From Marinobacter litoralis (lineage in GTDB: Bacteria > Pseudomonadota > Gammaproteobacteria > Pseudomonadales > Oleiphilaceae): a DNA stretch of 64,000 nucleotides. This document shows, piece after piece, positions 8,970 to 18,507 of the stretch (positions within the stretch are counted from its first letter, which is position 1; each line of letters opens with the position of its first letter). Both the position numbers and the translations under genes were made by a program. The notes under the pieces were generated by a model, which did not search any database, had not been told where the DNA came from, and was given only the letters and a program-made list of their open reading frames with translations. The stretch spans positions 1,426,001 through 1,490,000 of the forward strand of contig NZ_JAELVS010000001.1 in the NCBI RefSeq assembly GCF_016427555.1, given 5' to 3'.

Positions 8970-9518
8970 ATGGCAGTTCGAAATTCTGACGATCGGTACG
9001 GTTGGGTATCCATTTTACTGCATTGGTTGGTTGCGGCGGCAGTCATCGGGCTATTCGGGCTGGGGTTCTGGATGGTGGATTTGTCGTATTACGACGAGTG
9101 GTATCGTCAAGGCCCCGATATCCACCGGTCGGTGGGGATTTTGTTGTTTGGCGTCATGCTGATTCGGGTGCTTTGGCGCGTAACGACGCCGAGCCCCAAG
9201 CCTTTGCCGGAACACAAACGCTGGGAAGTGGCGTCGGCTCACATGGCTCATGCTTTGCTTTATGTCCTCATTTTTGTTGCGATGATCAGCGGTTATTTGA
9301 TCTCGACGGCCGATGGTTCAGCCATTGATGTATTCGGGTGGTTTCAGGTGCCTTCGGTGACGGGCCGTATCAAAGGTATGGAAGACACAGCAGGCCTTGT
9401 GCATTACTGGAGTACCTGGGCCCTGATTGTGTTAGCGGCCGTTCATGCCTTTGCGGCGATTAAGCACCACGTCATTGATAAAGATGCAACTTTGCGACGA
9501 ATGCTCGGTAAATCGTGA
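8970..9518 (+). CDS. Cytochrome b561 family di-heme membrane protein
   Basis: A 182-residue, four-helix membrane protein of the bacterial CybB/YodB type. Candidate heme-ligand histidines fall in the helices: His18 (LLHWL), His52 (DIHRSVG), His91/His94 (HMAHALL), His145 and His159 (AAVHAFAAIKHH). It likely moves electrons from quinol in the inner membrane. ATG 8970 has GGGAG five bases upstream; an in-frame GTG at 8964 is less likely. The following gene encodes a YceI protein. This b561-YceI pair is common, and YceI proteins bind isoprenoids such as ubiquinone, so a shared quinone-related role is a reasonable inference. Confidence 0.9.
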   Translation: MAVRNSDDRYGWVSILLHWLVAAAVIGLFGLGFWMVDLSYYDEWYRQGPDIHRSVGILLFGVMLIRVLWRVTTPSPKPLPEHKRWEVASAHMAHALLYVLIFVAMISGYLISTADGSAIDVFGWFQVPSVTGRIKGMEDTAGLVHYWSTWALIVLAAVHAFAAIKHHVIDKDATLRRMLGKS

Positions 9519-9569
9519 GCCGTCAAACTCAAGCTACGTGTAACATCAAAGCGAAATAAGGAGAGCTTT

Positions 9570-10151
9570 ATGAAAAAACTGATTCTTGCTTCCGCCGTCT
9601 CGATGGCGGTAATGACCTCGGCCCAGGCCGATGACCACAGTGGCACCTATGCCTTTGACACGAAAGGTGCGCATCAGTTTATCACCTTCAAGATTTCTCA
9701 CCTGGGTTACAGCTGGTTGTATGGCCGTTTTAACGATTTTGATGGCCAGTTTGTTTACGATGCCGAAAACCCTGAGAACAGCTCAGTCTCCGTAACCATC
9801 GACACCGCAAGCGTAGACAGTAATCACGCTGAGCGTGACAAGCACTTGCGCAGCGATGACTTCCTGGCCGTAAACGAGTTCGGCGAAGCCACGTTCAAAA
9901 GCAAGCGTGTTGTGATGGATGGCGATGGTGAAGCCGATATCATCGGCGACCTGACGCTTCGGGGCGTAACCCGTGAAGTGACGCTTGATGCGGAGCTTTT
10001 GGGCCACGGTGCGGATCCCTGGGGAGGCTACCGGATGGGCTTTGAAGCTGAAACCGAAATCAAACTGAAAGATTTTGGTATCCCGATGGATCTCGGCAAG
10101 GCTTCTGAAACCGTTGAGATCGAAATTTCGGTCGAAGGTATTCGTCAGTAA
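9570..10151 (+). CDS. YceI-family periplasmic lipocalin-like protein
   Basis: A 193-residue protein with a clean Sec signal peptide (KK, then a hydrophobic stretch, then AQA with cleavage near residue 20). The mature part begins with the family pattern (YAFDTKGAHQFITFKISH), continues with LRSDDFLAVNEFGEATFKS and a GDLTLRGVTREVTLD strand, and ends in VEIEISVEGIR. All of these are typical of the YceI beta-barrel that binds polyprenyl chains. The length matches the family (about 190). AAGGAG lies 8 bases before ATG. It is 51 bases downstream of cytochrome b561 and probably co-transcribed with it. Confidence 0.93.
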   Translation: MKKLILASAVSMAVMTSAQADDHSGTYAFDTKGAHQFITFKISHLGYSWLYGRFNDFDGQFVYDAENPENSSVSVTIDTASVDSNHAERDKHLRSDDFLAVNEFGEATFKSKRVVMDGDGEADIIGDLTLRGVTREVTLDAELLGHGADPWGGYRMGFEAETEIKLKDFGIPMDLGKASETVEIEISVEGIRQ

Positions 10152-10167
10152 GTTCTGTAATGATCAG

Positions 10168-10197
10168 TCTGAGGTTCCGGGTTTTCGGAGCCTCAGA
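10168..10197. terminator. Hairpin between convergent genes
   Basis: A 12-bp stem with one G-T wobble (TCTGAGGTTCCG at 10168-10179 with 10186-10197) and a six-base loop lies 16 bases after the yceI stop. It lacks a strong U tract on either strand, so it may terminate weakly or just protect the 3' end. Confidence 0.45.
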
Positions 10198-10247
10198 TTA
10201 CCTTCCCTTGGGCGATTCCATCGCCATTGTTCCTTTGGTTCGGGGGG

Positions 10248-10475
10248 TTAGTGGTTATCTGGTCGTTCGTTTGCTTTGCAAAGATGGCGCTGACGAAGGA
10301 ACTGGGCCACAAAAATAACGACCCAAATGACCAGCCCAGCCCAGAGATAGGGGGCTGGCAGTTGAAACGTGCCACTGATCGCAAACTCCACCAACAGCAT
10401 CAGAACAACCGCAAGAGTCGCATTCACCAGAGCCGTTATCATGGCGTGCCCGCAGGCTTTAAGATTGGGAATCAT
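10248..10475 (-). CDS. Small predicted membrane protein of unknown function
   Basis: A 75-residue ORF with two predicted transmembrane helices (about 12-34 and 43-62) separated by a short polar loop, and a basic, His-containing tail (RQRHLCKANERPDNH). The positive ends suggest a hairpin in the inner membrane. A weak GCGGA lies upstream of ATG 10475; a second in-frame ATG 11 codons later is an alternative start. I recognise no family, though the size and topology resemble the small DUF2798-type two-helix proteins. It occupies most of the space between yceI and the parC promoter on the opposite strand. Confidence 0.5.
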   Translation of the reverse strand: MIPNLKACGHAMITALVNATLAVVLMLLVEFAISGTFQLPAPYLWAGLVIWVVIFVAQFLRQRHLCKANERPDNH

Positions 10476-10575
10476 AGGTTTCCGCTTGCTCAGAGATAAG
10501 ACGGCAATTTAACCAGAGCAGCGAGAATACGGCGCACCTTACAGACTCTCCATGCGGGAATTCCGCTATTGGAAA

Positions 10576-10605
10576 TTGGTGTATCGTGGCTGGCGTCCAT
10601 ATAAT
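10576..10605 (+). promoter_or_regulatory. Probable sigma-70 promoter of parC
   Basis: TTGGTG (10576-10581) and a perfect TATAAT (10600-10605) are 18 bases apart, 78 bases before the parC start. No other candidate in this gap is as good. Confidence 0.6.
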
Positions 10606-10683
10606 GTGGGCCACATTTCCCGGTGTCTCTTCCGGGTAACGAATCGATATTTCAAATCAGGCAGTTAAGGCAAAGGGGCGTCC

Positions 10684-12978
10684 ATGCCAGAGTTTCAGAC
10701 GACCGATGAAGGTTTCGAGCGGGTAGCGCTACGCGATTATACCGAGAAAGCCTACCTCGACTATTCCATGTACGTAATCCTCGACAGAGCCTTGCCTAAT
10801 GTAGGCGACGGGCTCAAGCCGGTACAGCGGCGGATCGTGTACGCGATGTCCGAGTTGGGCCTGAAGTCCACGTCCAAGTACAAGAAGTCGGCTCGAACCG
10901 TAGGTGACGTTCTGGGTAAGTTCCATCCCCACGGCGACAGCGCATGTTACGAAGCCATGGTGTTGATGGCTCAGCCGTTTTCCTACCGCTACCCATTGGT
11001 AGACGGGCAGGGCAACTGGGGCTCACCCGACGATCCCAAATCCTTCGCCGCCATGCGTTACACGGAATCACGGCTTGCCCGTTTTTCCGATGTGCTGTTA
11101 AGCGAATTAGGGCAGGGCACCGTAGACTGGGTGCCCAATTTTGATGGCACCATGGAAGAACCCTCGGTTCTCCCCGCGCGCTTGCCGCATGTTTTGCTGA
11201 ATGGCACAACCGGTATCGCGGTGGGTATGGCCACAGACATTCCGCCCCACAACGTGCGGGAGGTCACTGCAGCCTGTATCCGTCTGCTGGATGAGCCAGA
11301 GGCCACCGTTGATCAGCTCTGTGAGCATGTCAAAGGCCCGGATTTTCCGACCCGCGCCGAAATCATTACCCCGCGTAACGATCTTCGCAAGATGTACGAA
11401 ACGGGCCGGGGCTCTCTGCGAATGAGAGCGCGTTGGGTCAAAGAAAGCGGCGAGATCGTGGTGAATGATTTGCCGCATCAGGTATCGGGTAATCGTGTTC
11501 TTGAGCAAATTGCCCAGCAAATGCAAACCAAGAAGCTGCCGATGGTGGCGGATTTGCGAGATGAGTCAGACCACGAAAACCCGACTCGATTGGTGATTGT
11601 GCCGCGTTCGAATCGCGTCGATCTGGAAGGCCTGATGGCGCATTTGTTTGCCAGTACCGACCTTGAGAAAACCTACCGGGTCAATATCAATGTGATCGGC
11701 AACGATGGCCGCCCAGGAGTGAAAGGGCTGCACCAGATGTTGACGGAATGGTTGGTGTTCCGGAAAACCACGGTGACCCGCCGTTTGCAGCATCGCTTGG
11801 ACAAAGTGCTGGCACGCCTGCACTTGCTGGAAGGTTTATTGATTGCCTACCTCAACATTGATGAGGTGATCGAGATCATCCGTACCGAAGATAAGCCGAA
11901 AGCAGAGCTGATGGCTCGCTTTGGTTTGTCGCCGGAGCAGGCGGAAGCGATCCTTGAGCTGAAATTACGCCACCTGGCCAAGCTGGAAGAAATGAAAATC
12001 CGCGGCGAGCAGGATGAGCTGGCGTTGGAGCGAGATGAACTGCAGGCGATTCTGGGCTCGGAAGAGCGGATGCGGGAGTTGATCAAAACCGAGCTACAGC
12101 AAGATGCCGAAACCTACGGTGACGACCGTCGCTCCCCGATTGTCGAGCGTGAAGAAGCCAAAGCCTTCAGCGAAACCGACCTGGTGTCTAACGATCCGGT
12201 CACCGTGGTACTGTCGGATAAGGGTTGGGTGAGAGCGGCCAAAGGGCACGACATTGACCCGTCTGGCCTGAGCTACAAGTCTGGTGACCGTTTTTCTCTG
12301 GCTGCCAAAGGCCGTAACAACCAGCAGGCCATCTTCCTGGATTCAACCGGTCGGGCGTACGCCTTGATGGCCCATACCTTGCCCTCGGCGCGTGGGCAGG
12401 GCGACCCGTTGACTGGCCGAATCAATCCGCCGTCCGGAGCCACTTTCTCAGGCTTGCTTATGGGGAATCCTGAGCGTAAAGCTCTGTTAGTGACCGATGC
12501 CGGTTATGGTTTTGTGACATCGCTCGGAGACATGATCAGCAAAAACAGGGCAGGGAAGGCCGTGGTGACCGTGCCGAAGGGCGCCAAAATCATGTCGCCG
12601 GTGACGGTGCCTGAAACCGCGTCAACCTTGTATCTGGCCGCTATTTCCAACGAGGGCCGAATGTTGGTGTTCCCTCTCAGCGAGTTGCCGGAACTGGCGA
12701 AAGGGAAAGGCAACAAAATCATCAGTATTCCCTCCGCGCGAGTCCAGAACCGGGAGGAGTTTGTCGTTGCTGTCGCAGTGTTTGGTGAAGAAGACCAGCT
12801 GGAAATCCGGGCCGGTAAGCGCAAACTGGGTCTGAAATTCGGTGATCTTGAACATTATCTCGGCGAGCGAGGCCGCCGGGGACATAAATTGCCCCGCGGG
12901 CTGCAGCGCGTGGACGGTATCGATGTGATTCCCTCTGCCGCCAGAGCAGAGGAAGAGGAGAACGTAGACAGTGAGTGA
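10684..12978 (+). CDS. parC: DNA topoisomerase IV subunit A
   Basis: ParC (764 residues) is the DNA breakage-reunion subunit of topoisomerase IV. The active-site tyrosine is Tyr126 in [10 protein letters not shown]. The quinolone-determining region reads [12 protein letters not shown]; Ser86 and Glu90 correspond to E. coli ParC Ser80 and Glu84 and are the wild-type residues. The C-terminal domain is a degenerate beta-pinwheel without the GyrA-box, which supports ParC over GyrA. The sequence AAAGGGG precedes ATG 10684. The stop overlaps the serB start by 8 bases, so the two genes are probably translated together. Confidence 0.97.
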   Translation: MPEFQTTDEGFERVALRDYTEKAYLDYSMYVILDRALPNVGDGLKPVQRRIVYAMSELGLKSTSKYKKSARTVGDVLGKFHPHGDSACYEAMVLMAQPFSYRYPLVDGQGNWGSPDDPKSFAAMRYTESRLARFSDVLLSELGQGTVDWVPNFDGTMEEPSVLPARLPHVLLNGTTGIAVGMATDIPPHNVREVTAACIRLLDEPEATVDQLCEHVKGPDFPTRAEIITPRNDLRKMYETGRGSLRMRARWVKESGEIVVNDLPHQVSGNRVLEQIAQQMQTKKLPMVADLRDESDHENPTRLVIVPRSNRVDLEGLMAHLFASTDLEKTYRVNINVIGNDGRPGVKGLHQMLTEWLVFRKTTVTRRLQHRLDKVLARLHLLEGLLIAYLNIDEVIEIIRTEDKPKAELMARFGLSPEQAEAILELKLRHLAKLEEMKIRGEQDELALERDELQAILGSEERMRELIKTELQQDAETYGDDRRSPIVEREEAKAFSETDLVSNDPVTVVLSDKGWVRAAKGHDIDPSGLSYKSGDRFSLAAKGRNNQQAIFLDSTGRAYALMAHTLPSARGQGDPLTGRINPPSGATFSGLLMGNPERKALLVTDAGYGFVTSLGDMISKNRAGKAVVTVPKGAKIMSPVTVPETASTLYLAAISNEGRMLVFPLSELPELAKGKGNKIISIPSARVQNREEFVVAVAVFGEEDQLEIRAGKRKLGLKFGDLEHYLGERGRRGHKLPRGLQRVDGIDVIPSAARAEEEENVDSE

Positions 12979-14188
12979 ACTGGTGCTGGTGAACGTATCC
13001 GGGCGCGATAAGCCCGGACTGACCTCGGAAATAACGGGGATCATGGGGCAATACGATGTACGCATTCTCGATATCGGTCAGGCCGTCATCCACGATTATC
13101 TGACCTGGGGCATCCTGATCGAGATTCCGGATGCATCCAAGTCGTCTCCGGTTATCCGCGATATTTTGTTTCGATTGCACGCGCTGGATCTGCAGGTGCG
13201 CTTTGCGCCGATCACCGTTGAGGAATATGAATCCTGGGCCGAAGGCAGAAACCGGGCCTGTTACATCGTTACGCTGCTATCACGGGACATCAAGGCGGAA
13301 CAGATTGCGCGAGTGTCTGAAATTACCGCTCGCCATGGTTTGAATATTGACAACATCACCCGGCTGTCGGCTCGTCCATCGCTGAATGCGTCCGAAAACA
13401 GGATCGCCTGTGTCGAGTTTTCAGTGCGCGGAACGCCACTGGATCTGGAACAATTGCGCGCCGACTTTTTGCACATTGCCGGCGAAATGAACGTGGATAT
13501 TGCGTTCCAGGCGGATTCGATTTTCCGACGCAACCGTCGATTGGTGGTGTTCGATATGGACTCGACCCTCATTGAAGCGGAAGTGATCGATGAACTTGCT
13601 CTGGAAGCGGGTGTTGGTGATCGTGTTGCCGAGATTACTGAAAGGGCCATGCAGGGCGAGCTGGACTTCAGCCAGAGTTTTGCAGAACGTTTGTCACTGC
13701 TAAAGGGCTTGGACGAGTCGGTGCTTGAGGGCGTCGCTAACCGTCTTCGAATGACGGAAGGGGCAGAGCATCTGATTCGCAGCTTGAAGGCGCTAGGCTA
13801 TCGCACAGCCATTCTGTCGGGTGGTTTCACCTACTTTGCTCGCCATTTACAGAGCAAACTCGGCATCGATTACGTTTATGCCAACGAGCTGGAAATTGTG
13901 GATGGCAAAGTAACCGGTGAGGTGAAGGGGCAGATTGTCGATGGCCAGCGCAAAGCGCAGCTGCTGCTTGAAATTGCCGAGAAGGAACACATCGCCAGAG
14001 AGCAGGTGATTGCTGTGGGGGATGGTGCAAATGATCTGCCGATGCTGAGTCAGGCAGGTCTGGGAGTGGCATTCCGGGCGAAACCCTTGGTGAAAGAATC
14101 GGCCAAGCACTCAATCTCCACGCTGGGGTTAGACGCCATTTTGTATCTGATCGGGTTCCGTGAGAGCGAGACTAACCAGATGCTGTAA
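12971..14188 (+). CDS. serB: Phosphoserine phosphatase with tandem ACT-like domains
   Basis: A 405-residue HAD-family phosphatase catalysing the last step of serine synthesis. Residues 1-175 form two ACT-like domains ([16 protein letters not shown] near the start), as in Pseudomonas and mycobacterial SerB, which allow amino-acid feedback. The catalytic domain shows motif I DMDST with nucleophile Asp195 and Asp197, motif II SGGF (about 283) and motif [13 protein letters not shown] (350-359). The GTG start at 12971 lies inside the 3' end of parC. The inferred link to parC is purely transcriptional. A terminator follows 20 bases after the stop. Confidence 0.95.
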   Translation: MSELVLVNVSGRDKPGLTSEITGIMGQYDVRILDIGQAVIHDYLTWGILIEIPDASKSSPVIRDILFRLHALDLQVRFAPITVEEYESWAEGRNRACYIVTLLSRDIKAEQIARVSEITARHGLNIDNITRLSARPSLNASENRIACVEFSVRGTPLDLEQLRADFLHIAGEMNVDIAFQADSIFRRNRRLVVFDMDSTLIEAEVIDELALEAGVGDRVAEITERAMQGELDFSQSFAERLSLLKGLDESVLEGVANRLRMTEGAEHLIRSLKALGYRTAILSGGFTYFARHLQSKLGIDYVYANELEIVDGKVTGEVKGQIVDGQRKAQLLLEIAEKEHIAREQVIAVGDGANDLPMLSQAGLGVAFRAKPLVKESAKHSISTLGLDAILYLIGFRESETNQML

Positions 14189-14208
14189 GGGAGCCTGCAG
14201 TGATTGAG

Positions 14209-14244
14209 AAAGGGGTGGAGATTGGTTTCTCCACCCCTTTTTTT
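14209..14244. terminator. Bidirectional terminator between serB and the FimX-like gene
   Basis: A perfect 12-bp stem (AAAGGGGTGGAG, 14209-14220 with 14229-14240) has an eight-base loop and a run of seven T on the plus strand. The A run on the other side lets it serve the minus-strand gene ending at 14267. Confidence 0.9.
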
Positions 14245-14266
14245 GCGTCGCTGGTATCAGCGACGA

Positions 14267-16354
14267 TCAGTGGTCGCCGAAGTCGTAGCTCATCTCTGGA
14301 GCTGGGGCTTGCAGGTAATACCCCTGAATGTAATTCACCCCTGCCTGCCATAGCGTGGCCAGAATGGTGGCGCTCTCGACCTTGGGCACGACAGTGAGTT
14401 TGCCGGACTTCTGAAGTGAACTGGCCATTTCCTTTACTTGCTCCTTAATTTTGTCATCTTTCTGGAGGCTTTCGGTGAAGGACGCGTCAAACTTCACGTA
14501 GTCCGTGTCAATGTGCTTGAGGGCATTAAACGGATTGATGGTGCAGCCAAAGTGCTTTATCGAGACTTTGCAATTGAGTTCGTGCATCGCTTTGGTGAAG
14601 TCTTTCGCCTGTTTCGTAAAGTTGTTGGCATCGTTCTCGCTGATCTGAAAAATCAGTGCATCGCCCGGCAGTCGAGCAGCTTTAAGTGCAACGCTTAGCC
14701 AAGGATGGAAGGTGACATCCTGCAAGGTTTCGGCACTCAAATTCACGAAAAGCTTGGTGTCTTGGCCGCGCGAGCGATGGCTGGAGAGTTGTTTGATGGA
14801 TTGCAGAATCACCCAGCGGTCGATCTTGATGGCGGTTTCCGGCGGGCAGATGGCCGGTAACAGTTCGTAGGGCGTGACCACTTCGTTGTCGCTATTGGTC
14901 ATGCGAGCCAATGCTTCGTAGTGTTCTTCGCCTTCGCCGCGCAGGTTGATGATTGGCTGGAACAACAAGAACAGTCGCTCTTCGTCCATAGCCTTGCTGA
15001 TCATTTCGAGAGCATTGGACTCGTCAGGCACCTCGAAATCGACCGGGTTGTAGATCACAACGCCATTGCCGTTTTGGTGCTCCGGCTGATTTCTGACCTC
15101 GGCGGATGCCAAGTGAACCCGACTCAGGAGCTCTTCGGCTTTGGGGGAGTTCTCAGTGATGGCGGAAACGCCGATAGACACGGTGAGCGATACGGTGCGG
15201 CCGTTGATTTCGAACAGGTGGTCGTCCACCGCCTGGCGAATTGTTTCGCAGAGGTTGGCTAACCCTTTGTCGTTACACGGAAGGCACATAATGCAGAACG
15301 CATCGTCGCTGAGTCGGGCCAGCGTCATGTCGTCAGGCGTTTGCTCTTTTAGCAGTGACGCCAGATCACCCAGCAACAAATCGGCCCCGGAAATCCCAAC
15401 GTCGCTCTTCATGCTGAGGAAGTTGTCGATGCCGATGTAGGCAAGGGCTCCGGTTTCGTTGGTTCGGGCCGCAGTGGCCAATGCCTGTGAAAGCTGTTCC
15501 ATCAGGTGTTGACGGTTTGAAAGCCCGGTCAGAAGATCCTGGCTGCTGATCTGTTTAAGCTTTTCTTCCAGCTCCGCGCCGCTGTGTTCTGGCTGCAGCA
15601 CCACCTGGGTGCACGCTTCACCATCGTAGGTGGCGGCAGAAACAGCCATGGTCACGTTGAGTTCATGGTCGTCGCTGCGGCGGGCGGTGCAATTGAACGT
15701 CATGCCGTTGGTGCCGGCCTCCTCGAACGCTTTCATGAACTCTTTGTATTGCTCCTGGCTTTCAGGAGTCAGAGTGTCCAGCACCGGAACGCAGATCAGG
15801 TCGTCAATATCTTCGTAGCCGAGAAACTCCATGTAGGACTGGTTGGCATAGATATGCATGCCATCGTTGATGTAAGCGATGGCATCTTTGGAGCTTTCGA
15901 GCAAAAGCTGGCAACGCTGTTCGGCTTCGCGCAGGTGAGATTCCAGCACACGGCGTTTACGGCGCTCGTTCAATGCGCCGAGTTCACGCTTGATGGCCAA
16001 TACCAGCATTTCCGTGTATTCGAATGGTACGGCATCTTGGGCTCCGAGGCGCATGATCGCGAGATCCCGCTCCCGGTTTGGCTCGTTGGTAAGCAGAATG
16101 AACGGAATGTCTTTGTCCATCCGTTTGAGCATCGCAAGCGCATCGTCTGGCCCGAACTCTAGTTCTTCCAGATCCCGGGCGAGCAGCAGATCCCAGTGAG
16201 AGGCCTTCAGGGCTTCTTCTAGATCTTCTTCCGAGGTGATTCGGTGGGCTCGGGTGGCTTTGCCGGAATTGCGGAGCAAACTGACCATGGACTCGGCATC
16301 ATTCTGGGATGGGTCGAGGATCAGCAGCTGTACCGTGGAGTTGTTTTTCTGCAT
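14267..16354 (-). CDS. fimX: FimX-like REC-PAS-GGDEF-EAL protein, probable c-di-GMP effector
   Basis: A 695-residue protein with four domains: receiver-like (9-125), PAS (135-255), GGDEF (260-425) and EAL (440-690). It matches the architecture, length and serB-adjacent position of P. aeruginosa FimX (691 residues), which controls type IV pilus assembly by binding c-di-GMP. The enzyme motifs are degenerate: GGDEF is SDDAF (349-353), and the metal-binding DDFG of the EAL domain is KHFG (600-603), although EAL itself (480-482) is kept. I infer a binding protein with little or no synthase or hydrolase activity. The receiver domain has DPSQN near residue 14 but no clear phospho-acceptor Asp/Lys set. 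The gene symbol is by family and position. Confidence 0.82.
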   Translation of the reverse strand: MQKNNSTVQLLILDPSQNDAESMVSLLRNSGKATRAHRITSEEDLEEALKASHWDLLLARDLEELEFGPDDALAMLKRMDKDIPFILLTNEPNRERDLAIMRLGAQDAVPFEYTEMLVLAIKRELGALNERRKRRVLESHLREAEQRCQLLLESSKDAIAYINDGMHIYANQSYMEFLGYEDIDDLICVPVLDTLTPESQEQYKEFMKAFEEAGTNGMTFNCTARRSDDHELNVTMAVSAATYDGEACTQVVLQPEHSGAELEEKLKQISSQDLLTGLSNRQHLMEQLSQALATAARTNETGALAYIGIDNFLSMKSDVGISGADLLLGDLASLLKEQTPDDMTLARLSDDAFCIMCLPCNDKGLANLCETIRQAVDDHLFEINGRTVSLTVSIGVSAITENSPKAEELLSRVHLASAEVRNQPEHQNGNGVVIYNPVDFEVPDESNALEMISKAMDEERLFLLFQPIINLRGEGEEHYEALARMTNSDNEVVTPYELLPAICPPETAIKIDRWVILQSIKQLSSHRSRGQDTKLFVNLSAETLQDVTFHPWLSVALKAARLPGDALIFQISENDANNFTKQAKDFTKAMHELNCKVSIKHFGCTINPFNALKHIDTDYVKFDASFTESLQKDDKIKEQVKEMASSLQKSGKLTVVPKVESATILATLWQAGVNYIQGYYLQAPAPEMSYDFGDH

Positions 16355-16529
16355 TCGTACGATGTCTCATCATGCCGTTTGATGGTGCCGGCTCGAGTGT
16401 CTGCAGGAGAACGAACATTCCAGTGTTTCCCGACTTCAGACCGATAACCGACTTATCACTGGTACAGAATGATGAAGGGGATGTTGATTAATAACAACCC
16501 TGAACTCCTTAGACTGCCAACCGATCGCT

Positions 16530-18320
16530 TTAAAGCGACGGCCACAAGGAGTCGAATTCGTCTTCTGTGGTGCCGGAACCGTTATTCTGGTTTGCCTTTA
16601 GGCGTGAAGGGGTTGCCGTTGTGTGCAGCTTCAGCTCAAATTGACTGACACTGCCAGTTGCAGACACTTTTTTCAGCAATTGACCCTGGTCTTCGCAACC
16701 GTCGTGCAGCAGTGATATCCGGCTGCCACTCTGGAACGGCAGACGAGGCGTAATCAGGGTGGCGGGTTGGTTAATCACGCTGATCTCCGGCAGCATGAGC
16801 CCGCGGAGGTATTCACTGCTATTTCCCACCTTTTGAATGAGCCGCACCGCGCAGGGGGAGGCGCTGGGGGCGAGCAATTCGATACCCACCTGAGTACCTT
16901 GATTACGAACCTGCCTCAGCCACCGCACTACCGCGAGACTCCACGGGTGTGAACTTTGCTCTCTGACGCCCAGCACCTCTCCCGCCTGCAGAGATGCGGG
17001 GATTTTGGCTTCCCAGCCCACACAGTATCCGCCAGGGCTGGTGTTGATCAGTGCCGCCTTGTAGGACACCGGTTTGGTTTTGCCCGGATTGGCGCCGGAA
17101 CTGGGGCGGAAATTTATCGGTGCATCGGATGGAGGCAAATTCCGATCCTGGGGAGGCGCGTCGTGGGCGCCTGACCAGACATCGGGTTTTTGCTTGGAAT
17201 TGCGAATAAAGAAGTTCTCTTCCTCGTGATGTTCGTTGTCATTGCCGTCAATGAACTCGGGAAAGGTTTTCTCGCCGGCGATGAAATAATGAGCCGCGGT
17301 CAACCCGACACAAATTTCCAGCGTGCCCTGGCTGGCGATTCTGTTGAAATTTCGCTTGGCCAGAATTCCCAGCGCCTGACTCAGGTGAGTGAGCAGGGTG
17401 TCGCTGATGTTTGCCGGAATTTGCAGCTTCGTCGCCTTCGAAGATTTTTCGTTGCGTGCCTGAACGGCTTCGGCCAGGTGGGCTGACAGGTCTTGGGTGT
17501 CGAAGCCGACATTGTTTTCGCCTGAAACCTGCTCGAGCAGACTTCGATAAATCGGTGATGAGTCTTTTCCCAGGTTAACAATGAACAGGCTTTCGTCGCC
17601 CAGTTCCGGACCGCATTCGCAAAACTCTGTCCAGGTTTCAAACAGATCGTAGATCAGGGTGAGTTCGGTTTGGCGCAATTGGTTGGGGCGTGCACAGCCC
17701 AGCAACAAAACCCGCTTGTAGCTGTCGGCCACCGTGCTGGAACGGCGATGTTTGAGCAATTGATCATCAACATCGTGTGCGTTCAGTCTATGCTGTTTGG
17801 CGAACCGGAACAGGTGGTGGCATTCCAGCCAACTGTTCGCCGGGCTGGGGCAATAGAGCTGGTGCGCGCGAAGTATGGTGGCGCCAAGCTCGGAGATGGC
17901 ACGGTGTGTGGCAATGCTGATCTGGCGTTTGTTCTTGTCCAGCCCGCCGTTGTCGATAAATTCAAGAACGCAGAGCTTGTATCCACTTGCCAGGTGGAGC
18001 TGTAGCGCTTGAGTCAGATTGGCTATTTTGCGCTGCTTTTCGGGCAAGGCAATCGCCAGCCCGAGGAAGTGGCGTGACAATTCGTTGCAGACAAAATGAA
18101 TTTTGTCCCGCGCCAATTCCAGAAACTGCATGCGTTGTTGCGGCGGGAGAAACAATTGATTCAGCTCAATAACCGCGTGGTAAAGCCGGCGCGATGTTTC
18201 ACCAATGTTGGCCATAGGCAGCTGGCGAGTCCAGGCACGAAACGCTTTTGGCGAGGTGTCGCAAAAAGACAGGCTCGCTGTTTTTTGCTCAGGTACCTTG
18301 AGGTCGGGTTTCAGAATCAT
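16530..18320 (-). CDS. PilZ-like-domain protein upstream of fimX
   Basis: A 596-residue cytoplasmic protein without signal peptide or membrane helices. Residues 40-360 are largely helical with no motif I recognise. After an acidic, low-complexity linker (360-410), the C-terminus carries a PilZ-like pattern: NTSPGGYCVGW (426-436) and RNQGTQVGIELL (472-483), resembling the D/NxSxxG and later strand of PilZ c-di-GMP receptors. The first arginine motif is not clear, so binding may be lost or atypical. The equivalent P. aeruginosa position is PA4958, next to fimX. The shared orientation and 175-base spacing suggest a functional pair, which is inference. The 187 bases upstream show no ORF. Confidence 0.65.
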   Translation of the reverse strand: MILKPDLKVPEQKTASLSFCDTSPKAFRAWTRQLPMANIGETSRRLYHAVIELNQLFLPPQQRMQFLELARDKIHFVCNELSRHFLGLAIALPEKQRKIANLTQALQLHLASGYKLCVLEFIDNGGLDKNKRQISIATHRAISELGATILRAHQLYCPSPANSWLECHHLFRFAKQHRLNAHDVDDQLLKHRRSSTVADSYKRVLLLGCARPNQLRQTELTLIYDLFETWTEFCECGPELGDESLFIVNLGKDSSPIYRSLLEQVSGENNVGFDTQDLSAHLAEAVQARNEKSSKATKLQIPANISDTLLTHLSQALGILAKRNFNRIASQGTLEICVGLTAAHYFIAGEKTFPEFIDGNDNEHHEEENFFIRNSKQKPDVWSGAHDAPPQDRNLPPSDAPINFRPSSGANPGKTKPVSYKAALINTSPGGYCVGWEAKIPASLQAGEVLGVREQSSHPWSLAVVRWLRQVRNQGTQVGIELLAPSASPCAVRLIQKVGNSSEYLRGLMLPEISVINQPATLITPRLPFQSGSRISLLHDGCEDQGQLLKKVSATGSVSQFELKLHTTATPSRLKANQNNGSGTTEDEFDSLWPSL

Positions 18321-18507
18321 GCCTGCAATGATCTCGCGCCAGTGGCTAAATTACAGTGAGTGTTTGAGTGAAAATACCGAGAATACAGATCGTTATTGTT
18401 TCCGGAATCTAAACTTTAAAGTAGCAAAGCGCTGACAAAAAGCGAGAAAGTCATGAGTTAACAATCTTTGACAAGTCTACAGCTGTTTGTTTTTGCGACA
18501 TGCTTCA

